A stretch of DNA of 9,087 bases, taken from positions 1 through 9,087 of the forward strand of contig CAYMRB010000409.1 of the NCBI GenBank assembly GCA_964392615.1, read 5' to 3'. This document shows, piece after piece, positions 1 to 6,325 of this stretch. Numbering within the stretch: the stretch's first letter is position 1; the number at the start of each line of letters is the position of its first letter. The translations under genes and the position numbers were made by a program. The stretch comes from CAYMRB01 sp964392615. GTDB lineage: Bacteria > Planctomycetota > UBA8108. The notes beneath the pieces are model-generated. The model was not told the origin of the DNA, ran no database searches, and saw only the letters and a list, made by a program, of their open reading frames with translations.

Positions 1-59
1 GCAAGATGTCGTTCAAGGGGTAACGCGAGGATGAGTGGCACCTGCGCGTTGAGGCGGTC

Positions 60-2078
60 ATGCGGCCGTTTCTCGAGAGCATCTTCGACGACGACGACGA
101 CGGCAACCTCTATCGAGGCGTGTCGCAGGCGAACCTCGACTACCGCGGGGTGGAATTCGGGGACTACCGCGGCCACTACGAGAAGGAGACCAACGAGGAC
201 CTTGCCGACTACAGCGACGTCGTCGATCTCTGCTTCCGATTCGACGATGCGACGACCTCGGACGAGGACTTCCCGGCCGCGATCGAGGAACGCGTCGACG
301 TGTTGCAGTGGAGCTTCTTCTTCGCGGCCTGGGCGATGCTCGGCTCGACAGAGAACTCGATCCTGCTCAACAACGGCGACGACTACTTCCTGTACCACCG
401 CTTCTCCGACGATCGGTGGGTGCTGCTGCCGTGGGACGCGGACAGCGTCTACGACGACGCGAACCAGGAGCTCTTCCGCCCGACCGTCGATCAGGTCGAG
501 CGCTTCCTCGAGCACCCGCGGTACGCGCCGGACTACCTGTGCTACCTGCAACACTTCATGGCCACGGCATTCCAGCCCGATTGGGTCGACGCGCGCATCG
601 ACACTCTCGAGCCGCTGTTCTCGTCGGTCATGACCGGCACGCTGCGCGACTTCGTGCAGGCGCGGCGCGCGTATATCGGCGCGCGTCTGAACGATGTGTT
701 CGAGGTGCGATCCGTCGCCGGCGGCAGCGTGTGCGACGGCATCATCTTCGCGGACCGCGACACGATCCGCCTGACCGGTGTGGCTCCCGGCTGTGGCACG
801 TATCGCGTCTTCGTCAACGGCGTCGAGGCTGTGTGGAATCCGGCCAGCCTGTCGTGGAGCGCGGAGATCGACGTCGTCGGGGTCGAGCGAGTCGAGGTCA
901 CGACGCGCGACCGGACCGGCATCGACACGCGCCGCTTGACGTTCGTCGTCGACACGGACAGCCCGGACGCCGGCCCTCCCTCCGATGCGTTCGTGCAGCT
1001 CGTCGGCGAGGACCACGTGGGCGGCAAGGCAGCGGACGCGAGCCGCATCGACGACCCGGACAGCGACGGTAACGTGTGGCAGGTGGCCGAGGGCGTCGAT
1101 GGCGCGCTGCTCGACGGCCGGGTTCTGCGCGCGCCGAACGACGGGCGCTTCCGCGAGCGAGGCCAGTCCGAGGCGGTCTTCCGGATCCAGTTCGCACAGG
1201 CGGGCACGTATCGCAGCTACTACCGCACGCGCGGCTTCAACCGCAACTCCGACAGTATCTGGACGCCGGATGCCTTCGATCAGGCGCCGAACGTGAACAT
1301 ACGGATCACGAGCTCGGGCAACTTCCGTTGGGACGAAGGCTCTCGACTGACGGTGTCGCAGGCTGACGTCGACGCCGGCACCGTCCTCGAGCTCCGTGTC
1401 GGCGTGCGGGAGTTCAGGACCGAATTCGACGCGTTCGTGCTCAGCCAGTCTCAACTCACGGGAGCGCTGCTGAACGAACGGGTCTCGAGCACCGGCGGCT
1501 CGAGCTCGCCCCGCATCCGAGTGACCTACGATCCGAGCGCCGAGTTCGAGCTGATCGCCGGTGGCGCAGAGGTCGTTCTCGATGCGTCGACCTCCCACGA
1601 TGGCTCGTGTGGTGACGCTCCGCTCGCGTTCTTGTGGGAGAAGGTGTCCGGGCCGGATGGCGACGCGATCGCCGGCGCGCCGAACGAGGCGACGTTGCGC
1701 GTGATGTTCACGCGGGACGGCGAGTACGCGTACCGTGTGACGGCGACGAACACCCGGACGGCTTCTGAGTCCGAGCGCGAGGTTGCGATCACGGTGCTGC
1801 CGCAGAGCGGCAACGCCTTCCTGCGTTGCGACGCGAACGGGGACGGCGGGAACAGCGTGTCCGACGCGATCTTCCTGCTCCTCAGCCTGTTCGGTGGCGG
1901 AACGCAGCCAGAATGCGGCGCCGCAGCCGATTGCGATGCGGACGGCGAGCTCGCGATCACCGACGCGGTCTTCGGTCTCAACCACCTCTTCGGAGGCGGT
2001 CCGTCGCCGCCCGCTCCGTTCCCGCGCTGCGATACAGCGCCGGTCGCGGAATGCGCGGTGGGGACCTGCGTGCAGTAG
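60..2078 (+). CDS. CotH kinase-family secreted protein with PKD-like and dockerin-like modules (5' incomplete)
   Basis: Secreted multidomain protein, 672 aa from the first usable ATG. Residues 1-210 match the C-terminal part of the CotH protein-kinase fold: DDDDDGNLYRG (10-20), YEKETNEDLADYSD (40-53), the NNGDDYFLY strand (104-112) and the PWDAD motif (124-128), whose Asp residues correspond to the metal-binding site of CotH kinases. Residues about 216-300 look Ig-like. Residues about 310-465 look like a carbohydrate-binding jelly-roll (AGTYRSYYRTRGF at 381-393). Residues about 485-582 are PKD-like. Residues 588-672 form a dockerin-like pair of calcium loops (D591-N593-D595-G596...D602 and D624-D626-D628-G629...D635). 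The kinase N-lobe and any signal peptide are absent. In-frame codons 24-59 (ending HLRVEAV) still read like CotH, but TAA at 21-23 blocks extension. The gene is therefore cut by the window edge and probably frameshifted or decayed. CotH proteins phosphorylate secreted or spore-coat proteins; the substrate here is unknown. Confidence 0.8.
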   Translation: MRPFLESIFDDDDDGNLYRGVSQANLDYRGVEFGDYRGHYEKETNEDLADYSDVVDLCFRFDDATTSDEDFPAAIEERVDVLQWSFFFAAWAMLGSTENSILLNNGDDYFLYHRFSDDRWVLLPWDADSVYDDANQELFRPTVDQVERFLEHPRYAPDYLCYLQHFMATAFQPDWVDARIDTLEPLFSSVMTGTLRDFVQARRAYIGARLNDVFEVRSVAGGSVCDGIIFADRDTIRLTGVAPGCGTYRVFVNGVEAVWNPASLSWSAEIDVVGVERVEVTTRDRTGIDTRRLTFVVDTDSPDAGPPSDAFVQLVGEDHVGGKAADASRIDDPDSDGNVWQVAEGVDGALLDGRVLRAPNDGRFRERGQSEAVFRIQFAQAGTYRSYYRTRGFNRNSDSIWTPDAFDQAPNVNIRITSSGNFRWDEGSRLTVSQADVDAGTVLELRVGVREFRTEFDAFVLSQSQLTGALLNERVSSTGGSSSPRIRVTYDPSAEFELIAGGAEVVLDASTSHDGSCGDAPLAFLWEKVSGPDGDAIAGAPNEATLRVMFTRDGEYAYRVTATNTRTASESEREVAITVLPQSGNAFLRCDANGDGGNSVSDAIFLLLSLFGGGTQPECGAAADCDADGELAITDAVFGLNHLFGGGPSPPAPFPRCDTAPVAECAVGTCVQ

Positions 2079-2093
2079 CCCCTCGCGTCAGAG

Positions 2094-3650
2094 TCAGAGG
2101 TCGCGCGGGTCGTCATCCTCGAGCGGTATCACGTCCTCCGGACGCAATGATCGCGGCTTCTGGGGCGCGACCGGAGCCGACATCGACGTCGCCTCCCACA
2201 GGTAGGAACCATCGCGCTGCTCCGCCGAGCCTCCCGACATGAGCGACGACAGGTGCGCGACGACGTCCTGTAGCGCCGCGGCCTGTTGGGCGAGGCTTTC
2301 GCTGGCCGACGCCGCGTCGCCCGCGTTGCGGCTCGTGACCCGAATCGAGCGGTCCATCTGGTTGGCCGCGGAGTTGATCTGCCCGATGCCCTTCGACTGC
2401 TCGTCGCTGGCGATCGCGATGTCGCCGAGGAGTGCGGAGACGTCCATCGCCTTCATGACGACGTCCTCGAGCGCGCGGCCGGCCTCGTCGCTGACCTCGA
2501 CCGACTGCGACGCGATGCGGGTGTTCTCCTGGATCAACGCGGCGGTGTCCTTCGCCGCTGCCGCGCTGCGCTGAGCGAGCACGCGAACCTCTTCCGCGAC
2601 GACGGCGAAGCCGCGCCCCTGATCGCCGGCCCGCGCCGCCTCGACGGCCGCGTTGAGCGACAGAAGGTTCGTCTGGAACGCGATCTCTTCGATCGTCCGG
2701 ATGATGCGCGAGATCTTCTGAGCGCTATCGTTCATCTCCTGGATCGCGCCGACGGTCTTCTCCACGGCGCGGTTGCCCTCGACGACGCGGTCCTTGGTCT
2801 CTCCCATCAGCCGGCTCGCCCGCGCCGTCTTCTCGGCGCTCTGGCCGATCATCGTCGACATCTGCTCGAGGCTGGAGCTCGTCTGCTGGACGGTCGACGC
2901 TTGGCTGCTCGACGCCTCGGCGAGCGAGTGACTCGACGAGCCGATCTCGCGGGAGACGCCGGCGATGCGCGACGACGACGCGTTGAGCTCGGTGATCGCG
3001 CCGCGCACGGGACGCAGCAGCGACTTCAGCGTGAGCCAGGCGACCACGGCGAGCGATCCCAGCAGCAAGCCGAGAAACGCGATCAGCGACCACGTGCCGA
3101 CCCATACCTGACGGAGCTCGGCATCGATGGGCACGGCGACCTCCAGGACGCCGGCGACGTCGCCCTGTTGCCAGTCGTTCTTCGGGCTTTGCGGGTGCTC
3201 GTTGTGGCAGGTGACACACGCAGCGTCGTTCATGCGTTCGGCGACGGCGACGCGGACCGCGCGGCCACCTCCGTCCGAGGTATCGACCGCCGTGTGGTCG
3301 CCGTCGGGATTGTCGCTGAGACGGTGGACGGCGCGACTCTGGAAGTCGTCGAGCACGCGACCGGAGCCCTTCACGAACGGCAGAGAGCTGTAGAGCCGCA
3401 AGTGGACGCTGCCCTCGGTGTGCCCGCGGGCAGCGGCGGCGACCGGATGGCTCCGCTCCGACCCGTCCGCGACGAAGGAGCCCGCGGAGCGCAGGACGCG
3501 AACGGCGTCGCGCGCGGCACTCTCGGCTGTCGCGACGACGTCATCCCGTCGCGATCGGTGGTCGAACGCGACGAACAACCCCGTGCCCAAGATGAGCACT
3601 GCGAGTAGAATCGCTCCAGATCTATCGAATCCGGCGAGGATCCACATCAT
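2094..3650 (-). CDS. Methyl-accepting chemotaxis protein with periplasmic c-type haem (Tll0287-like/DUF3365) sensor
   Basis: Inner-membrane chemoreceptor, 518 aa from the ATG at 3650-3648 (a second ATG follows directly at 3647). TM1 is at about 12-30. The periplasmic domain, about 31-181, contains CVTCH (C145, C148, H149) followed by NEHPQSPKNDWQQGDVAGVLEV, the signature block of Tll0287-like/DUF3365 haem sensors. TM2 is at about 182-208. There is no recognisable full HAMP domain; a short linker leads into the Ser/Ala-rich methyl-accepting coiled coil (about 231-475). The conserved hairpin tip, about 320-369, includes QTNLLSLNAAVEAARAG and GFAVVAEEVRVLA, the CheA/CheW contact region. The C-terminal tail is acidic and has no NWETF-type CheR-binding pentapeptide. 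It presumably senses redox state or a small gas or ligand through covalent haem and signals to CheA. The frame stays open upstream to 4157, but that stretch is antisense to the rhodanese gene and lacks domain sense, so the start next to TM1 is preferred. The ribosome-binding site is weak. It converges on the CotH gene with a 15-bp gap. Confidence 0.9.
   Translation of the reverse strand: MMWILAGFDRSGAILLAVLILGTGLFVAFDHRSRRDDVVATAESAARDAVRVLRSAGSFVADGSERSHPVAAAARGHTEGSVHLRLYSSLPFVKGSGRVLDDFQSRAVHRLSDNPDGDHTAVDTSDGGGRAVRVAVAERMNDAACVTCHNEHPQSPKNDWQQGDVAGVLEVAVPIDAELRQVWVGTWSLIAFLGLLLGSLAVVAWLTLKSLLRPVRGAITELNASSSRIAGVSREIGSSSHSLAEASSSQASTVQQTSSSLEQMSTMIGQSAEKTARASRLMGETKDRVVEGNRAVEKTVGAIQEMNDSAQKISRIIRTIEEIAFQTNLLSLNAAVEAARAGDQGRGFAVVAEEVRVLAQRSAAAAKDTAALIQENTRIASQSVEVSDEAGRALEDVVMKAMDVSALLGDIAIASDEQSKGIGQINSAANQMDRSIRVTSRNAGDAASASESLAQQAAALQDVVAHLSSLMSGGSAEQRDGSYLWEATSMSAPVAPQKPRSLRPEDVIPLEDDDPRDL
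3636..3640 (+). promoter_or_regulatory. Shine-Dalgarno site for the rhodanese gene
   Basis: GAGGA lies 8 bases before ATG 3649 and is the main reason for choosing that start over GTG 3670. It lies inside the first codons of the oppositely transcribed MCP gene. Confidence 0.5.
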
Positions 3651-4353
3651 GCGCAAGCCTGTAGTCGCCGTGACGCAAACCGGGAGCTCGAAGTCCGACC
3701 GCGCTAGCAGCCGACCACGCCTCCGACACCTTCTCCCGGCCGACCCCGAAGGGTTCCCTACCTCTTCCTCGGCTGGTGGACGACGGCTTCTTGACCGCGT
3801 CCCGCACGCCGCGATAGCCGCCCTGGCCATCGCCGTCGGGGCCGGGAACATCGGCTGCTCACCGTCGTCACGCGATAACGCGCGCAACGACGACGCCAAC
3901 GAGCTCGAACGCGAATTCGAGGCGCTCGTCGCGGGATACGACGAGAAGACCGGCGCGCGCCAGATCCTCGTCGACGATCTCCTCCGACGTCGAGGAACCG
4001 ACGAGCAGGTCGTGCTCGTCGACGTCCGAGAACCTCGCGAGCACAGCGTGAGCGCGCTCGACGGCGCGGTCCTGTTGCCGCTCGCCCGCGTTCGGACCGC
4101 CGTGCCCGACGATCTTCCGATACCCGCAGGCGAGGCGCTCGTCGTCGCGTACTGCACGGCCGGGTACCGGTCCGGGCTCGCTGCGGTCCAGCTCGAGAAG
4201 CTCCTGGGACGACCGGTTCACAGCCTGCACGGCGGCATCATCGCATGGTTCAACGCGGGCGGCCGCGTCGTCGATCCCGCAGACGGCAGCGAGCGGGACG
4301 AGATCGACGCCTTCGGACCGCAGTGGTCGCGATACGTTCGGCCGCGATCCTGA
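3649..4353 (+). CDS. Rhodanese-domain sulfurtransferase, probable exported lipoprotein
   Basis: Single-domain rhodanese, 234 aa. The domain spans about 105-210: ILVDDLL, VVLVDVREPREHS (121-133) and active loop CTAGYRS with catalytic Cys169, then LHGGIIAWFNAGGRVV. The tail DEIDAFGPQWSRYV resembles the C-terminal extension of cyanobacterial-type rhodaneses. A hydrophobic stretch AAIAALAIAVGAG (54-66) ends at NIGC70, a slightly off-consensus lipobox, followed by a polar linker. This suggests export and lipid anchoring. The start ATG at 3649 has GAGGA at 3636-3640, 8 bases upstream; GTG at 3670 is the only other standard in-frame start. Oddly, about 50 polar residues precede the hydrophobic segment, and third-position GC is visibly lower there than in the rest of the gene, so this part may be untranslated and the true start unusual. 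The family transfers sulfane sulfur from thiosulfate or persulfide to acceptors. The start overlaps the divergent MCP start by two bases. Confidence 0.8.
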   Translation: MRKPVVAVTQTGSSKSDRASSRPRLRHLLPADPEGFPTSSSAGGRRLLDRVPHAAIAALAIAVGAGNIGCSPSSRDNARNDDANELEREFEALVAGYDEKTGARQILVDDLLRRRGTDEQVVLVDVREPREHSVSALDGAVLLPLARVRTAVPDDLPIPAGEALVVAYCTAGYRSGLAAVQLEKLLGRPVHSLHGGIIAWFNAGGRVVDPADGSERDEIDAFGPQWSRYVRPRS

Positions 4354-4370
4354 CAGGGCGCGACCAGGTA

Positions 4371-4405
4371 GACGAGAGACGAGAAACGAGAGACGAGAGG
4401 CGAGC
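4371..4405 (+). repeat. Five tandem purine-rich heptamers abutting the rluA-family start codon
   Basis: Five 7-base units in register: gacgaga, gacgaga, aacgaga, gacgaga, ggcgagc. The next base is the G of the GTG start at 4406. The last units supply GAGAGG (4395-4400), a plausible ribosome-binding site with 5-base spacing. The array fills most of the 52-bp gap after the rhodanese stop. Confidence 0.8.
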
Positions 4406-5452
4406 GTGGCAGCGACGACGACCATCGCGGTGGGCGAGAGGGAGGACGGGCGACGACTCGATCGCTTCTTGCGCGGGCGCTTTCCGAAGCTGCCGTCGGG
4501 GCTCGTCCACAAGCTGCTGCGCAAGCGGCAGCTGACGGTCAACCGCCGACGCGCGCGCGCGAACACGCGTCTGACCAGCGGCGACACGGTCGAGGTGTGG
4601 ACCGATCTGTCGCCGTGGGCGCCGGACGCCGACCGCCACCTCGAGATCGCGGCGCGGCGCAGGCGCTCCGCCGATTTCCGGCGTCGCTTTCGCGTGCTGC
4701 TCGAAGACGAGCACATCATCGCGCTCGACAAGCCGTCGGGAGCGGTGGTCCACCCCGGCCCGTCGCATCACTCGGGCGACACGCTGCTCGACCTGCTCGC
4801 GGCCCACCTCCCCGACCTGTTCGCCCCCGATTCCGAGTATCGCCCGGCGTTCGTGCACCGCCTCGACCGTGGCACGAGCGGCGTGCTCGTAGCGGCGAAG
4901 ACGCGCGCCGCGGCGCGTCACCTGGAAGGAGCGTTTCGCCGCGGCGAGGTGCGCAAGACGTATCTCGCGCTCGTGCGTCGACGGCCGAATCGACCACGCG
5001 ACACGCTGCGCTGGCCCCTCGAGAAGACGACGACCGCAAAGGGGGTGACGCGCTACCGCGCGGTGAAGTCGGCGCAGAAGGACGACGCGGAGGGCGACGC
5101 GACAACGCTCTCGGCAGAGACGCGGTACGAGGTCGTCGAGACGTTCCAGGCGCGAACCGAGTTGCACTCGTCTCTCGTGCGCGTCGAGATCGGGACGGGG
5201 CGAACGCACCAGATTCGCGTCCACCTGGCGGCGCTCGGCTATCCGCTCCTCGGCGATGGCGACTACGGCGACAAATCGGCCAACCGGCGGTTTCGCGAGC
5301 GCTGCGACTTGCGACGCGTGTTCCTGCACGCGGCCGAGCTCTCGTTCGAGCACCCGGCGAGCGGCGAGACGGTGACGTTGCGGTCGCCGCTGGCGCGGGA
5401 TCTGGATCGCGTCTGCGACGCGCTGCGGGGTCGCAGAGCAGACCGCGAATAG
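4406..5452 (+). CDS. RluA-family 23S rRNA pseudouridine synthase (RluC/RluD type)
   Basis: Cytoplasmic RNA-modifying enzyme, 348 aa, normal size for the RluC/RluD group. It isomerises specific uridines in large-subunit rRNA; which ones cannot be told from sequence alone. An N-terminal S4 RNA-binding domain spans about 12-67 (EDGRRLDRFLRGRFP, then VHKLLRKRQLTVN). The catalytic domain starts near 97 with LLEDEHIIALDKPSGAVVHP. The active-site motif HRLDRGTSGVLV gives catalytic Asp154. RKTYLALV (183-190) and GRTHQIRVHLA (265-275) are the other family blocks. The GTG start at 4406 is chosen because it sits directly before the S4 domain and has GAGAGG just upstream inside the heptamer array. It could be cotranscribed with the rhodanese gene 52 bp upstream. 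A long minus-strand open frame covers the same region but has no domain logic. Confidence 0.93.
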   Translation: MAATTTIAVGEREDGRRLDRFLRGRFPKLPSGLVHKLLRKRQLTVNRRRARANTRLTSGDTVEVWTDLSPWAPDADRHLEIAARRRRSADFRRRFRVLLEDEHIIALDKPSGAVVHPGPSHHSGDTLLDLLAAHLPDLFAPDSEYRPAFVHRLDRGTSGVLVAAKTRAAARHLEGAFRRGEVRKTYLALVRRRPNRPRDTLRWPLEKTTTAKGVTRYRAVKSAQKDDAEGDATTLSAETRYEVVETFQARTELHSSLVRVEIGTGRTHQIRVHLAALGYPLLGDGDYGDKSANRRFRERCDLRRVFLHAAELSFEHPASGETVTLRSPLARDLDRVCDALRGRRADRE

Positions 5453-5544
5453 ACGTTCGGGAACGCTGATCGGACCGGACCGTCTTCTCTTCTGACTGGG
5501 CCTCCGGCCGATCTGCACCTGGCCCGTTTCCGGCTTGCCCATCA

Positions 5545-5575
5545 TTCAAACGTATGATTCAATCAGTCGTTTGAA
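5545..5575. promoter_or_regulatory. 31-bp palindrome, probable TetR-family operator
   Basis: Centred on C5560. Arms TTCAAACG (5545-5552) and CGTTTGAA (5568-5575) are exact inverted copies, and the core TGATT-C-AATCA (5555-5565) is an exact palindrome about the same centre. Thirteen of 15 base pairs match. It is markedly AT-richer than its surroundings and lies 72 bp before the GTG of the TetR gene. The CAAAC...GTTTG half-sites recall boxes described for PsrA-like TetR regulators. Its size would suit one long site or two repressor dimers. Confidence 0.7.
5553..5558 (+). promoter_or_regulatory. Candidate -10 element TATGAT inside the palindrome
   Basis: TATGAT differs from TATAAT at one base and lies in the left half of the palindrome, so a bound repressor would block it. 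No good -35 hexamer lies 16-18 bp upstream; TTGCCC at 5535-5540 is only 12 bp away. The call is therefore tentative. Confidence 0.3.
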
Positions 5576-5647
5576 AGGCGGCGTCTCGCGGCCCAGCGAT
5601 CGCCGCCCGCTGTCGGCTCCCCTCACCGCTCTCCCCCGGATCTCCTC

Positions 5648-6325
5648 GTGTCCGCAGCCACGACCCGCGACCGCCTGCTCGACGCCGCCGAGGCGCTGTA
5701 CGCCGATCGCGGCATCGACGCGACCAGCCTGCGCGCGATCACCGCCGCGGCCGACGCCAACCTGGCGGCGGTCCACTACCACTTCGGCTCGAAGGAGGCG
5801 CTGACCGAGGCGGTGCTGCGCCGGCGCATCGAGCCCCTGAACGCCGAGCGGCTGCGGCTGCTCGAGGCGGCGGAGACGGAGGCGGAGGCGGGCGGCGAGC
5901 CGGTCCCGGTCGACGAGATCGTCGCCGCGCTACTCCTGCCCGCGCTGCGCCTGGGGCGCGAGACGAAGGCCGGCGGCGATCGTTTCGTCCGCCTGATGGG
6001 GCGCATCTACTCCGAGCCCGGCGAGTATCTCCGCAACCTCGTCGTCAGCCAGTTCCGAGCGGTCTTCGAGCGCTTCGGCATGGCGCTGGCGCGATCGCTC
6101 CCCGACCTGCCGCGAGCGGAGCTCATGTGGCGGCTGCAGTTCACGATCGGCGCGATGGTCCACACGATTGCCGACCCGGCGCACGTCGCGCACATCTCCG
6201 GCGGCCTCTGCGATCCGTCCGACGTCGACGGGGTCGGGCGTCAACTGGTGAAGTTCGTCGCGGCGGGGTTGGAGGCGCCGGCGGAAGGACACGAGGGCGA
6301 TGCCGACCCGGAGGGCTCCCGATGA
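5648..6325 (+). CDS. TetR/AcrR-family transcriptional repressor of the efflux operon
   Basis: DNA-binding repressor, 225 aa, usual size. The N-terminal helix-turn-helix is classical: RDRLLDAAEALYADRG (7-22), TSLRAITAAADANLAAV (26-42), then the signature HYHFGSKEAL (43-52). The C-terminal ligand domain has FVRLMGRIYSEPGEYLRNLV (113-132) and ELMWRLQFTIGAMVHTIAD (148-166), a pattern resembling the C-terminal domain of PsrA-like TetR proteins. The inducer is unknown. The GTG start at 5648 is the natural beginning, seven residues before the first helix; its ribosome-binding site is weak (GGA at 5638-5640). The stop overlaps the next gene's start as ATGA, so repressor and efflux genes are translationally coupled. 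The 31-bp palindrome upstream suggests autoregulation and co-regulation of the pump. Confidence 0.92.
   Translation: MSAATTRDRLLDAAEALYADRGIDATSLRAITAAADANLAAVHYHFGSKEALTEAVLRRRIEPLNAERLRLLEAAETEAEAGGEPVPVDEIVAALLLPALRLGRETKAGGDRFVRLMGRIYSEPGEYLRNLVVSQFRAVFERFGMALARSLPDLPRAELMWRLQFTIGAMVHTIADPAHVAHISGGLCDPSDVDGVGRQLVKFVAAGLEAPAEGHEGDADPEGSR

Noticed and set aside
2079..2093. Bidirectional terminator between the converging CotH and MCP genes
   Set aside because: The gap is only 15 bp and contains no inverted repeat or T tract.
3606..3611. TAGAAT as a -10 element for the rhodanese gene
   Set aside because: Five of six consensus bases, but no -35 hexamer at a suitable distance and it lies within the MCP TM1 coding region.
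3651..4157. Upstream extension of the MCP reading frame on the minus strand
   Set aside because: It lies antisense to the rhodanese gene, is Arg/Ser-rich without domain features, and TM1 begins right after the ATG at 3650.
5454..5465. Short inverted repeat CGTTC-GG-GAACG after the rluA-family stop as a terminator
   Set aside because: Only 5-bp arms with a 2-base loop and no T tract directly after; too weak to call.
4250..5545. Long minus-strand open frame (about 431 codons) across the pseudouridine synthase gene
   Set aside because: Arg-rich low-complexity product with no motifs; a shadow of the GC-rich sense gene, which has full RluA-family motifs.
6127..6321. In-frame 5' extension of the nodT-type gene
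   Set aside because: It overlaps tetR coding sequence; the ATG at 6322 gives a perfect lipoprotein signal and a good ribosome-binding site.
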